This document shows positions 1-10,300 of a stretch of DNA of 64,000 nucleotides, one piece after another. Origin of the DNA: Edaphobacter dinghuensis (lineage in GTDB: Bacteria > Acidobacteriota > Terriglobia > Terriglobales > Acidobacteriaceae). The stretch is from contig NZ_BMGT01000003.1 in the NCBI RefSeq assembly GCF_014640335.1, forward strand, positions 975,149 through 1,039,148, written 5' to 3'. The number at the start of each line of letters is the position of its first letter. Within the stretch, counting starts at the first letter, position 1. The position numbers and the translations under genes were made by a program. Under the pieces are notes generated by a model. It was not told the DNA's origin and searched no databases. It was given only the letters and a program-made list of their open reading frames with translations.

Positions 1-725
1 AACGGCAGTGATCCATCTTTGAGCTTTGCAAAGAGTTGGGCATATTCAGGTGCAGCGGAGAAGGCGAAGTTCGCGTAGATCTTCGTCATCCAGTCACGAA
101 GCTGATCGGGCGTCGGGTTGGTAGCGAGCAATTTGCGCATGGACGCGGTGGCGTCCTGATTCTTTTCGTCGGTGCCTATGGGCAGAGATATATGCTCAAC
201 CTGGGCATCGGGAATCCAGGTTTCAGGAGCAGCAGCATTTTCGCTGGGGGTGCGAAAGTCGCAGACGGCATGGATACCAATCTGATTGAGGTAGTTATAG
301 TCGGCTGGCGTTAGGTAGGTCAGAACGCCGGAACGATAGAGCATTCCCCAGCGCACAAAGCGACCGTCAGTGGTTTCGTAGCCGCCGAGGTCGCGGAAGT
401 TAGGTGTTCCTTCAAGCGGAAGATGGCGGATGGATACCTCGCGTTGTTCTCCGCTATCAGCCTTGAGGAAGAAGAAGACTCGCTCGCCGGGTTTGCCTGC
501 CTGCACTGTTGCGGTAGACTCGCCGGTCTTGAGAAGTGCGGGACCGACAGGGTGCTGAGCATCGGTGCTCGCATAGATCGTGACCGCATGAGTGTCGCCG
601 GTGAGGGTATAGCTGAGCTTGTATTTGTCGACTCCGATTTGGGTGCAGTCAAGATGGGTAATGTCGGCATGTACGAATGTGGAAGCGGCGACGAAAAAAA
701 CAGTCGCAACAATCTGTTTCAACAT
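1..725 (-). CDS. Secreted tyrosine-protein phosphatase (Y_phosphatase3/IphP-like), 3' end cut by window edge
   Basis: The reading frame runs from an ATG at 725 leftwards to the window edge without a stop, so only the N-terminal part (about 241 residues) is visible. It starts with a signal peptide (MLKQIVATVFFVAASTF, cleavage near HA-D). A beta-rich N-terminal module follows. Then comes the hallmark of bacterial dual-specificity/tyrosine phosphatases of the IphP/LipA type: a segment reading EGTPNFRDLGGYET, followed by RWGMLYRSG and VCDFRTPSE. The catalytic HCxxGKDRT loop should lie beyond the edge and cannot be verified. An AGAGGAT-like ribosome site sits about eight bases before the ATG. The gene lies 121 bp downstream of the TonB receptor on the same strand and could be cotranscribed with it. 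Its substrate, protein or phosphoinositide, is unknown. Confidence 0.8.
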   Translation of the reverse strand, partial: MLKQIVATVFFVAASTFVHADITHLDCTQIGVDKYKLSYTLTGDTHAVTIYASTDAQHPVGPALLKTGESTATVQAGKPGERVFFFLKADSGEQREVSIRHLPLEGTPNFRDLGGYETTDGRFVRWGMLYRSGVLTYLTPADYNYLNQIGIHAVCDFRTPSENAAAPETWIPDAQVEHISLPIGTDEKNQDATASMRKLLATNPTPDQLRDWMTKIYANFAFSAAPEYAQLFAKLKDGSLP

Positions 726-846
726 AAGGTAATCCTCTCAGGGTGTATGTTTGGTTGTTTATTGAAGCCACGGCGCATCGTTGCATTTCGTATCTCGCTA
801 CCCGGCCAGTGGTAGTTTCGATGTATAGCTGGGAGCTAGATTGCGA

Positions 847-3800
847 CTAGAAACTGAGGCGAAGTCCTGCCTGTATCTCTCGCGGTGTGTTGGCCTGGCT
901 CAGGAAAATCTGACCGAAGCTCGACGATGCGATGCTTGTATTTGGTCCGGCGAACTGGACGCGGTTGAAGGCGTTGAAAAACTCCATACGGAAGTCCAGC
1001 GCATATCGCTCTGTGAAGAAGAGTTTTTTGGCTGCGAGCATATCGAAGTTCTTCGTGCCCGGGGCGCGTACGTTGGCCAGATAACGCGGCGCGTTACCGA
1101 ACTGGAACGATGGTGTCGGAGTAAAGGCAGCGGGGTTGAAGTAGTAGCTGCCATTCTTCATGGTGCGTCCGCCAGGTACTGCAGTCGAAAGGCCCGTGAC
1201 ATTGGGACGCATTGATGTGCCACCCCCAAAAGAGTTCGAGAAGTTGGGACTCGAGACAGCGATTGGTGCACCATCATCGTAGGTGAAGAACGCGCCTAGG
1301 GTGAATCCACCCGCGGCCTGACTAACCCATCCTTGGTTGGCGAGGGGTTTGCCGTGGCCGAAGGGAAGCTCGTACTGACCGCTCAGGCGGATAACGTTGG
1401 GCAGGTCTTGCTGTGAGATCGAGCGCTCACAGGGAATGCAGTTATTGTCCTGCGCTTGCGCGGTGACAAAGTAGTCGCCGACGTCATCCATCATTTTGCT
1501 ATGCGTGTAGGTGAACAGAAGAGCGAGGCCCTGGGAGAAGCGGTGTTCCACTGAGAGTTGCATTGCGTGATACGACGACTGACCAACACTCGACGTCGCG
1601 GTCATATTTTGGAATTGCGGATGTGGTCGCAGCAGTTGACCATATTGCACTGTTGGCGCGCTCAGCAATGAGGTGCGGTCCGTGATGACTCCGTAGAAGG
1701 GGTTCGGCACGGTGGCAAGGAGCTTGGAGCCGAGCGAGAGATCTGCGTCGGGAAGCTGGTTGTAGTTGACCGGCGTATATAGATGCAGGCCGTTGTTGCC
1801 GACGTAGCCGAGCGTCACGACAAAGTTGCCGGGCAGTTGCCGCTGTATATCGAGCGACCACTGCTCGCTGTAGCTGATCTTCTGTTGGCGCGGAATACCG
1901 GAGATGCTTTGTCCGACGAGCGTATTCAGCCCGAGCGAATTTCCAGTTGGCTGCGTAAGCCCGTTGGGGAAAGGATTGGCCTGGTTGAACTGTGGAGTGA
2001 CACCGTTAGCGAGTGCCGGGTTCGATGTAGTAGCGGCTGCGAAGCCTGCACTCGCATTGGCGAGATCCGCGGGCGGCGCATGAAAGATTCCGAAACCTCC
2101 GCGTACTACTGTCTGTTCGTTCCAGCGATATGCGAAACCGACGCGCGGGTCGAAGTTTAATTTCTGTGCAGTCTGCAGGCGCGGACCTACGCCGTTAGTG
2201 CCAACGAAGCCCGGACCGCCGGTGAGATTGCCAAGCGAGCTGACCTTTGAGTTGAGTGGCGATGGCGATGCCAGATCAAGAAAGACGTATTGGTTCTTGT
2301 TCTCTTTATCGGGCAATTCGAGGTTATAGCGCAGGCCGTAGGTGAGAGTCAGCTTCGGCGTGATGTGGTAGTCATCCTGCGCGTAGAAGGCGTAGTACGG
2401 ATGGCTGTAAAGAAAACCGGGTGCGTAGCCGCTTGTAACCGTACCTGTGCCTAGTAGTAGATCTGCGATACCTGAGCCTGAATCGCCTACGGCCGCTTGT
2501 GGATTAGGGCCGCCAGTGAAGTTGCTGTTCGCTGTGACCGAAACCTCTTGCGCAATGTTCAGTCCGGTGGGGAAGTAGCGGAAGTCGAAGCCATACTTCA
2601 GCGAGTGTTTGCCTTTGAGCTGTGAGAGCGCGGCGGCGTACTGGTAAACAGTACCGAAGTCGGTCTCGAGACCACCTTCGGGGCCGATGCTGCTGATACG
2701 GTTCGCTGTAACTACAGGGAAGCTGAGCGCTGTGAGACCTGCAACTACATTGTTGTTGAAACCGAGCTTGGTCGGGTTATATCCAAGCGACTCTGGCGTG
2801 CGGTTCGATTCCTGGTGAGCATAGGTGAAGTGATGTTCGAAGACGAGATTGGCATTCAGCACCCAGGTATGGTCGCCCATAATGTTGTAGCCGGGGAGTC
2901 GCTGGCTGCCGGGCTCGTATGAAAGGCCGTTGCCGTAAGGGTCAGGATAGATGTTGTTACGCTGAAACCAGTTGAAGCGGGCGAAGATCGAGTGCGCGTC
3001 ATTGATGCGATGGTCGATGCGCAGGTTGACGATGTTCTGGTTGCTCGCTGTCGTCGCGTTTGAAAAATAATTATTCACCGAACTGAGCCCCTGTCCGGGC
3101 TGGTTGGGAGATGGATAGTTCGAGAGGATGTTGACTCCTGTCGCATCAAGGAACTGCGAGGGAATGACGTTGCCCTGAAAAGGCGTACGAATGTAGCGCG
3201 TCGTGCCAGCAGGAGCAGTAGGGTCAAGCATGGTCGAACGCGGATCGTAGATGACAATCAGGTTACCGTTAGCATCGCGGGTCTGAGAGAAGTCTCCCTT
3301 GCGCTCAAGCGCGGTGGGTACGGTGCCGAGAAAGCTGCCAGCCTGGCTTTGACGCAGCCCCTCGAAGGTCGAGAAGAAAAAGGTGCGGTTGGTGCCGTTG
3401 TAAAAACGCGGCAGAATGACCGGACCGCCGAGCGCATAGCCGAACTGGTTGCGCTGGAAGTGCGGTTTTTTGAGACCAGCGGCATCGGAGTTGTAGCTGT
3501 TGGCATCGAGCGTACTGTTGCGCAGATACTCGAAGACGCTGCCATGGAGCTGATTGGTGCCGGACTTGGTGGCAAAGGTGACGATACCTCCGCTGGTGCG
3601 CCCCCACTCGGGTGCGTAGGCGGTGGTCAACACTTTGAACTCCTGTATGGCGTCAACCTGCGGAACATCGGCGATGGCGTTGTAGTCATACAGTGTGGTG
3701 TTTGCTGCACCATCTAAGAGACTTTCAGTGGTAGAGAGCTTGCTACCGTTGATCCGGAAGGTATTGGTATATGCCTGGCTCTGGTCGTTATTGCCGGACT

Positions 3801-4359
3801 CTGGGCTATAGGCGGTGACGCCTTGTGCAAAATTTACCAATTGCAGCGGATTGCGGATATTCAACGGTGTGTTCTGTACAAACTCACTCTCGATCACATT
3901 GCCACGATCGGGATGATCGGTGACAAGCTCGGGTGCAGTGGCGTTGACCTGGATGCTCTGTGACTGGCTCTCGGGCGCGAGTGTGACGTCGACCGAGCGG
4001 GAGCTGCCAACCTCGAGCTTGATATTTTCGAGAGTGAACTTTGCGAAGCTCGGGGCCGAAGCGCGCAGCACATAGTTGCCCGGTGCGATGGGGGGAAAGA
4101 GGAAGTAGCCATCGTGGTTCGTTGTGACTGAGCGCGTCTCGCTGGTGGTATAGCTGGTGATTGTGACGGCCGCGCCTTCGACGGGGAGGCCGGCATTATC
4201 CATGACGTGACCGTTAACAGCGCTGCTCTGCGCGAAGGCCGCAACGCCTGACAGGACACAACATAGAACTATGCGCAGACCGAAGAGAACAGACGCGATC
4301 CATGTGCGGCGAGAAGAAGGTTGCAAGGATTTCATTGGAGAAGCGATGTAGAGGCTCAT
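847..4359 (-). CDS. TonB-dependent receptor, Oar-like (acidobacterial), with N-terminal carboxypeptidase-regulatory domain
   Basis: The 1,170-residue protein has a signal peptide ending near AFAQ (about residue 44). It is followed by a carboxypeptidase-regulatory-like beta-sandwich (about 48-130), a plug region (NTPLNIRNPLQLVNF, then GSKLSTTESLLDGA) and a long outer-membrane beta-barrel ending in LRLSF with a terminal aromatic residue. This is the Oar/TonB-dependent transporter layout expanded in Acidobacteriota, normally used for uptake of oligosaccharides or other large nutrients. A second in-frame ATG (4335) also fits a signal peptide (MKSLQPSSRR), and no clear ribosome site decides between them. 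The gene is divergent from the membrane regulator that begins 117 bp away, which suggests that regulator as its controller. The ligand cannot be deduced; the pectinase gene about 3 kb beyond the regulator makes pectin fragments one possibility. Confidence 0.93.
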   Translation of the reverse strand: MSLYIASPMKSLQPSSRRTWIASVLFGLRIVLCCVLSGVAAFAQSSAVNGHVMDNAGLPVEGAAVTITSYTTSETRSVTTNHDGYFLFPPIAPGNYVLRASAPSFAKFTLENIKLEVGSSRSVDVTLAPESQSQSIQVNATAPELVTDHPDRGNVIESEFVQNTPLNIRNPLQLVNFAQGVTAYSPESGNNDQSQAYTNTFRINGSKLSTTESLLDGAANTTLYDYNAIADVPQVDAIQEFKVLTTAYAPEWGRTSGGIVTFATKSGTNQLHGSVFEYLRNSTLDANSYNSDAAGLKKPHFQRNQFGYALGGPVILPRFYNGTNRTFFFSTFEGLRQSQAGSFLGTVPTALERKGDFSQTRDANGNLIVIYDPRSTMLDPTAPAGTTRYIRTPFQGNVIPSQFLDATGVNILSNYPSPNQPGQGLSSVNNYFSNATTASNQNIVNLRIDHRINDAHSIFARFNWFQRNNIYPDPYGNGLSYEPGSQRLPGYNIMGDHTWVLNANLVFEHHFTYAHQESNRTPESLGYNPTKLGFNNNVVAGLTALSFPVVTANRISSIGPEGGLETDFGTVYQYAAALSQLKGKHSLKYGFDFRYFPTGLNIAQEVSVTANSNFTGGPNPQAAVGDSGSGIADLLLGTGTVTSGYAPGFLYSHPYYAFYAQDDYHITPKLTLTYGLRYNLELPDKENKNQYVFLDLASPSPLNSKVSSLGNLTGGPGFVGTNGVGPRLQTAQKLNFDPRVGFAYRWNEQTVVRGGFGIFHAPPADLANASAGFAAATTSNPALANGVTPQFNQANPFPNGLTQPTGNSLGLNTLVGQSISGIPRQQKISYSEQWSLDIQRQLPGNFVVTLGYVGNNGLHLYTPVNYNQLPDADLSLGSKLLATVPNPFYGVITDRTSLLSAPTVQYGQLLRPHPQFQNMTATSSVGQSSYHAMQLSVEHRFSQGLALLFTYTHSKMMDDVGDYFVTAQAQDNNCIPCERSISQQDLPNVIRLSGQYELPFGHGKPLANQGWVSQAAGGFTLGAFFTYDDGAPIAVSSPNFSNSFGGGTSMRPNVTGLSTAVPGGRTMKNGSYYFNPAAFTPTPSFQFGNAPRYLANVRAPGTKNFDMLAAKKLFFTERYALDFRMEFFNAFNRVQFAGPNTSIASSSFGQIFLSQANTPREIQAGLRLSF

Positions 4360-4475
4360 GCCTTCAATCTGGCAGTCTCCTGAGGAAAATGCGTCGTATC
4401 GGCCCGTAAAATGGGGTTACACGCGGGGATAAAGCCCTTCAACAGATATTAACGTTCGATGATTAACCTTTGGTT

Positions 4476-6734
4476 ATGATCCGACATGGCGAAGTTGACG
4501 CTCAGATGCAGCGCATTCTGGAGTCGTCGATCTTCGTTAGTGCTGCACGGTCAAGACAGTTTCTTGAGTTCTGCGTTGGGCGCGCGATGCGTGGCGAGAC
4601 CTCCGATCTAAAGGAGACGACGATTGCCATTGAGGTCTTCCTGCGCGCGGCGGATTACGATCCAAAGGTCGACCCCATCGTACGTGTGCATGCGCGACGA
4701 GTGCGCGAAAAGCTTGATCAGTACTATCGCACAACCGGTGTAAACGACCCGATCAGGATTAACCTGCCTAAAGGCGGCTATGTTCCGCAGATTCTTCGAA
4801 CGCTTCCCATTCGCAGAACCGAGTTCGCAGATTGGGGAGAGCAGCTTCCGGACGAACGTCTAGCATCTCTCTATGATTGCAGAGCCTCCTCGATGCATCA
4901 TCTTGCGACCAGCGCACGAGTTGCCGAGCCTGCATTACGAAAACTAAAGTTAATGACCGGCGTAATCTTTGCCGCTCTGGTGGGCTTTGCCATCGTCTGG
5001 ATATGGTGGGGACAACGGCACGTTGCCGCCGCATCATTCAACGCCTTGAGCCCCGTCGATCTCTTTGCCGGAAACACGACCGATTCTTCGTGGTCGCCTG
5101 ACGGCAAATGGTTGGCAGCGGCCATGATTCCGCGCGGTGAAGATACGTCGCACATATACATTCAGAATGTACGCAACGAAACTCCGCCCGTGCGCCTGAC
5201 CGAAGGTTCACTTTCGGAGACGAGGCCAGTGTGGTCGCCTGATAACCACGAGATCGCTTTCGTACGTCGCATCGACATTTCGCACTTCGAGATTGTGCGC
5301 TTCAACCTCGCGACCAGGGCCCTGAGCGTCGTGGGCAGATTCGTCTCTTACTGGCCAATTCTCGAGGATCATCCTGCGCTCGACTGGTCACCGGATGGCC
5401 GGTCTTTGCTGACCACGGAGCAACCCATTGCAGGCAATCCGATGCGTATCGTGTTGGTCTCGATCGCGACAGGCGAGCGTACCTTCGTCACCTCGCCGCC
5501 GGTAAACTCAAGTGGAGATATCGATGCGAAGTTCTCGCCCGACGGTCGATGGATTGCATTTCGGCGCGGCGGCCTCGGCGATCTCTACGTGGTCTCGGTC
5601 GAAGGCGAGCAGGTAAAACCCGCGACACGACTAACCTTCGATACCAAAGGGGTACGTGGCATTGCATGGATCGATCATGGCCGTTCCATCCTCTACGGTA
5701 CCCAGCGAAGTGAGACTGAACCTTATGGGCTATGGAAGATTGCCAAAGATGGCGGTATGCCGCAGCCAGTGACGCCGGCTGACTTCGACGCCATCAATCC
5801 AGCAGTTTCTCCTAGCGGTGCGCTGGTCTTTGAACATAGGCAGCTAGTCACGGAATTGATGGAGCAGCCAATCGCGACAGGTGGTGATGCACATCTGTTG
5901 TTGACATCGGATAAGTCCGACTCCTCCCCCGCCTACTCTCCAGATGGAAAATCCATTGCATTTGTCAGCACACGCACGGGATGGGGTGAACTCTGGCTCT
6001 ATCGCACAGGCTCGAGCGCGCCGGTACAGTTGACACACTTTCGCGGCGAAGGCCTGGTTTTCATCCCCTCCTGGGCACCTGACGGCGGTTCACTCGCATT
6101 CAGCTTTCGCAAAGATGGCGCCACGAACATCATGGTGTATAACCTCGCCAGTGGCAGCATGCGTACACTCACCGAGACGCGCCATCGCGACTTCAATCCT
6201 GTTTACAGCGCTGATGGCAGGTATCTCTTTTACTCATCAAACGACGACGGCACATCGCGGATATGGCGCATGCATGCCGACGGTACGGGCCGAGCCGAAC
6301 CGTTGTTCGTCGAGGCAGTATCGAGCTTTCTTCCATCGAGCGACGGGCGCTGGCTCTACTTCATCGAGCAGGACGCACAGCTTTCACTCTGGCGCAGAAG
6401 CCTTATCGATGGCTCGACCGAGCAGATCTTTCATGTTGCCGGCCGCGCGACCTTTGTGGATAATCTTGCGATTGCTGGCAATCGCGTGTATCTCGCGGTG
6501 TCACAGAGCGACCTGTCTGTCTCAGACCTCTTCGAGATCGACTCTACTGCGAAGCATGCCCACGTCGTTGCTCATCTGCGCGATCTTCCTCCGCTTTCCG
6601 AGTCCGGAATAGCCGGCTTCTCGATCAGCCCGGACGGGCGCACGCTGATTGTCGATCACACGAGACACTACGCGACCGAACTGTATGAGGTAAAGCAAGG
6701 CCTAACCATGCCTGGAGAACAATACGGCGATTGA
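4476..6734 (+). CDS. Single-pass membrane regulator: DNA-binding-like N-terminus, TM helix, extracytoplasmic PD40/TolB-like propeller
   Basis: The 752-residue protein begins with a roughly 110-residue cytoplasmic domain. Its signature is SRQFLEF, then LKETTIAIEVFLRAADYDP, IVRVHARRVREKL and INLPKGGYVP. The same signature is present in the regulators at 24800 and 28850. A hydrophobic helix (LMTGVIFAALVGFAIVWIW, about 160-182) follows. The remainder is a series of WD40-like PD40 blades marked by SPDG motifs (SSWSPDGKW, DWSPDGRS, KFSPDGRW, AYSPDGKS). This resembles the CadC/ToxR arrangement of a one-component membrane regulator, with the propeller as sensor. DNA binding is inferred from the shared family pattern, not from a classical motif. 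A TTG lies two codons upstream; I chose the ATG. Divergence from the receptor gene suggests it controls glycan uptake. Confidence 0.75.
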   Translation: MIRHGEVDAQMQRILESSIFVSAARSRQFLEFCVGRAMRGETSDLKETTIAIEVFLRAADYDPKVDPIVRVHARRVREKLDQYYRTTGVNDPIRINLPKGGYVPQILRTLPIRRTEFADWGEQLPDERLASLYDCRASSMHHLATSARVAEPALRKLKLMTGVIFAALVGFAIVWIWWGQRHVAAASFNALSPVDLFAGNTTDSSWSPDGKWLAAAMIPRGEDTSHIYIQNVRNETPPVRLTEGSLSETRPVWSPDNHEIAFVRRIDISHFEIVRFNLATRALSVVGRFVSYWPILEDHPALDWSPDGRSLLTTEQPIAGNPMRIVLVSIATGERTFVTSPPVNSSGDIDAKFSPDGRWIAFRRGGLGDLYVVSVEGEQVKPATRLTFDTKGVRGIAWIDHGRSILYGTQRSETEPYGLWKIAKDGGMPQPVTPADFDAINPAVSPSGALVFEHRQLVTELMEQPIATGGDAHLLLTSDKSDSSPAYSPDGKSIAFVSTRTGWGELWLYRTGSSAPVQLTHFRGEGLVFIPSWAPDGGSLAFSFRKDGATNIMVYNLASGSMRTLTETRHRDFNPVYSADGRYLFYSSNDDGTSRIWRMHADGTGRAEPLFVEAVSSFLPSSDGRWLYFIEQDAQLSLWRRSLIDGSTEQIFHVAGRATFVDNLAIAGNRVYLAVSQSDLSVSDLFEIDSTAKHAHVVAHLRDLPPLSESGIAGFSISPDGRTLIVDHTRHYATELYEVKQGLTMPGEQYGD

Positions 6735-7329
6735 TTCAGAAGCGTGTGTCCGGAAATCGATGGACGCTTTCTACGCTCATCTCTATTGAGATACCGATTG
6801 CCGCCTTTTATCCCTCATTGCGGTTTTCCAGCCGCAGTCCTCTACTTTTTCGCTGGATAGATGATCTTGCTTTGACCTTGTTGCTAAATTGGTCCTTCCA
6901 CACAATCCGAATAAGTAATTACCAGGTATCCGATCCAAGGATGGCGGTTACCATCGGTTGAAGTCTGCCGAATCGACTCGGGTTGATAAATTTTCTCCAA
7001 TTAATGCTGCAAAATTCTGCAAACTCTTTGTCGTTCGCACTTTTTGGAGATGGACGATGATTGAAAACTTTTCTTGACAAGCAGCTCTCCTGCCCCTTAA
7101 AGTTCTCCAGTTCCTGATTTGTAGTTGAGAAATGGACAGACCAGTCATTTTCGTGATCTGTAATAGGTCAGGTGTCTAGAGCTTTGTTGGTCGGGACATG
7201 ATTCCGTTCTATCGTTACCAGTTTTTGTAGGGAAGCCGTTTTGGAGACAGGTGATAGCCAGACCATCGCCCGAATCTCTTTCTTGTGGTTTTTAGCAGTC
7301 TGCGTTTGATAACGAGAGTGAGCAAGTCT
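6735..7329. other. Intergenic region, 595 bp, no gene recognised
   Basis: No open frame here has protein-like composition or a family match. The stretch is noticeably more AT-rich than its flanks and presumably carries the promoter of the giant pectinase gene. I saw no strong inverted repeat and no tandem 11-bp TGACA array of the kind found in the right half of the window. Confidence 0.6.
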
Positions 7330-10300
7330 ATGAAGAGCATTGTCTCCGCCCTGCGGATGTTCCGCAGCATGCCTGCCCTGATGTCCCTTACATTGCTTGT
7401 CGTTGCCTTCGGCACGGCGAACTCGATTGCACAGATTGGGCCTGTGGCACTGCCCAATACCATCACCACAGTTGCCGGAGGCGGCGTTACCACGACCGCG
7501 GGCGCATCATGTGCTGTTGGCAGTCCCTATAAAGCGACCGATGCCTTTGGCGATGGTTGCCCGGCGAGCATGGCCAGCTTCGGCAGCGATGGCCGTGGCG
7601 GGCTGGTGGTCGATGGTGCGGGAGATGTCTTCGTCAGCGATGTGAACAACGAGCTCATCCGCTGGATTAACAGCCGCAGCGGCATCATCAACACGCTCGC
7701 GGGCGCAAGCAAGGCATGCGGCACTGCCAGCGGCCAGCAGGACAAGTTCGGCGACGGCTGCCCGGTGTCCGAGACGACGGGCTTCAACTCGCCGCGCGGG
7801 CTGGGGATCGACGCCTATGGAAATATCTTCAACGCTGGCTATAACGACCATGCTGTAAATATCATCTGCCGGTCGGCGTCGCCGCTGTGCCCGAATACAG
7901 CTGGCACGAAGCAGGTCGGCTCGATGTATCGCATCGCCGGATGCATCGCAGGGGCAACCTCAGGCGGCACGGCCACGGCGGGAACAACGGCAGGTACGAG
8001 CGGCGATGGCACGGTAGCAAGCCCGTTCGGCAACCTTGCCGGCGATGTTGCAGCGTGGGGAACGGGAAGCACGGCCTACGGCACCTGCTCGACTACGACA
8101 GGCGGACTCAACGGCGCGCGCGGCGTAGCTGCAGATCGTTACGGCAATGTCTACATCGCCGACACCGGGAACAATCGTTATCGTGTGGTAGTTGGGCCGG
8201 CGTCGTATAACGGCGTGGTCAATCCGCTGGCGGGCGTACTGAGCCTCGATCCGACATATGCTTCGCTTACGCCGGAGACTGCGGCGGGGAGAATCTATCC
8301 CATTCTCGGAGGGTTTACAGCGCCGACAGCGTCCGGTGTGGCCTGTGCTGGAGCGGGTGGCGGAAGCTCGCTTGACAGCAAGGGCGACGGCTGTCCGTTT
8401 TATCAGACAGCGGCGGGCAGTGGGCCGCAGGGCATCGCCGTCGATTCGTTCGGCAATGTGATCTTCGGTGACGACGGCAGCTCGCTACTACGGGTTCTGT
8501 ACATGGGTGGAGCCGCGATGGCCAACGCGATCACGGTGAACAATCCCACAGTGACGGCTCCGGTGGTGGGCTCGGTATATGTGCTGGCCGGAGGTGGAGG
8601 CAGCGGCGTGGGGTTGACGCCGTCGAAGGGAACGAGCACCAGCATCGACTCGAACATCTTCAAGGTGACGATTGGCGCGAATGGAAACATCTTTATCGGC
8701 GACGGCTCGCAGGTACTGTTTTACGACCTGAGCACGGGATACATTCGCAAACTGTTTGCCGCGGGCGTACCCTGCGCGACGGCGTTGAACTCTATCGGCG
8801 ATGGTTGTCCTGCGGGGCAGGCGTCGTGGAGCGGAGGCTCGGGCCTTGGCGTCGGCCTTGATCCCGAAGGCAATCTTTACATCACGGATACGGAGGCCAG
8901 TTCGCTGGTGCGTAAGATCGCGGCGACGAGCCTGGTTCCTCTTACCACCGGTGCAAGCCTGACGCAGACGATTGTGCTGCATGGAGCCGCGGGAACTACG
9001 GGAATTGCGGCTGCTCTAGCTGCGGCATCGCCCGACATCTCGGCAGGAAGTGTGAGCTGCGGGAGTGCAGCAGCCGATGCGACGATGGATTGCACAGTGC
9101 CGGTGACTTTTGCACCGGCGTCTCCCGGAGAACATTCGGCGGCGCTGCTGGCTGCATCGGCGGGGAGCAACGGTTCAGCGAGCTTCGCTTTGGCGGGAAT
9201 GGCAACCGGCGCCGCGGTTGCCGTGGATTCGACGGCACCTTCCACCACAATGATGGGTGCAGGCATTGCGCCGGTCGCGGTCGCGCTGGACGGATCGAGC
9301 AACCTCTATGCGATTGATGACAACTCCGGCAAGCTGTGTACGATCAGCAAGGCCAACGTAAGCAGCACCATCAGCGGCACGCTTCCGGCTAACCCCAGTC
9401 AGATTGCTGTCGATGCTGCGGGAGATATCTACGTTGTGGGCAGCGGCAGCAGCGGCATTACGAAGTTCACGTTGACGGCTCCGGGAACCTACTCGCAAAG
9501 CACGATCAACTACGCTCCACCGCAGAGCCCGGCGGCACCACAGGGAATCGCGGTCGATGCCGAGGGAAATCTCTACGTCTCCGACAAGACCAACCTTGCG
9601 GTCTATGAGATTGCAGCGGGTTCGACGTTCGTTCCATTGCAGCCACTGTCGACGGTTGCGTCCGGGCTGGGAAATCCCACGACGCTGGCGTTGGACGGGC
9701 AGGGCAATCTGTACATTGCCGATCAAGGCGCGGGCTCGGTGGTCAAGGTTTCAGGAGCGACCGGAGCGCAATCGACAATCCTGAGCGGCATCAGCCCAGC
9801 AGGGATTGCGGGAGATGCAGCGGGCAATCTTTATGTGCAAGACAGAAATACGGAGTCGGTGATTGAGGTGCCGGTCTCGGGGCCGCAGACAACGGTTGCG
9901 ACAGGACTGACTGCGCCAACCGGGCTCGCTGTCGATGGCAGCGGCAACCTGTACAGTGCGGACTCGCACGCCAATGGCATCGCCGAGGTCGAGCGCAGCC
10001 AAACGGCGTTCGACTTTGGAACCAGCATTACGACAAGTTTTAGCGGCACATTGACCAACGTCGGCAACTTAGCGGCGACGGGGTTTAACCAGACCGACAC
10101 GGCTGACTTTCAGATCGCCTCTTCGGGTGGAAATGGATGCACGCTTGGTTCTGCGTCGATCGAGCCGGGATACGCATGCACAATCGCTGCGAGTTTCACG
10201 CCCTCGGCAAGCGGGACCGGGCCGGTCTCCGACGTGCTGAGCATGACTCCGGCGTTGAGCATCGGTTCGCTGACACTCTCTGGCACCAAGACCGGAACAG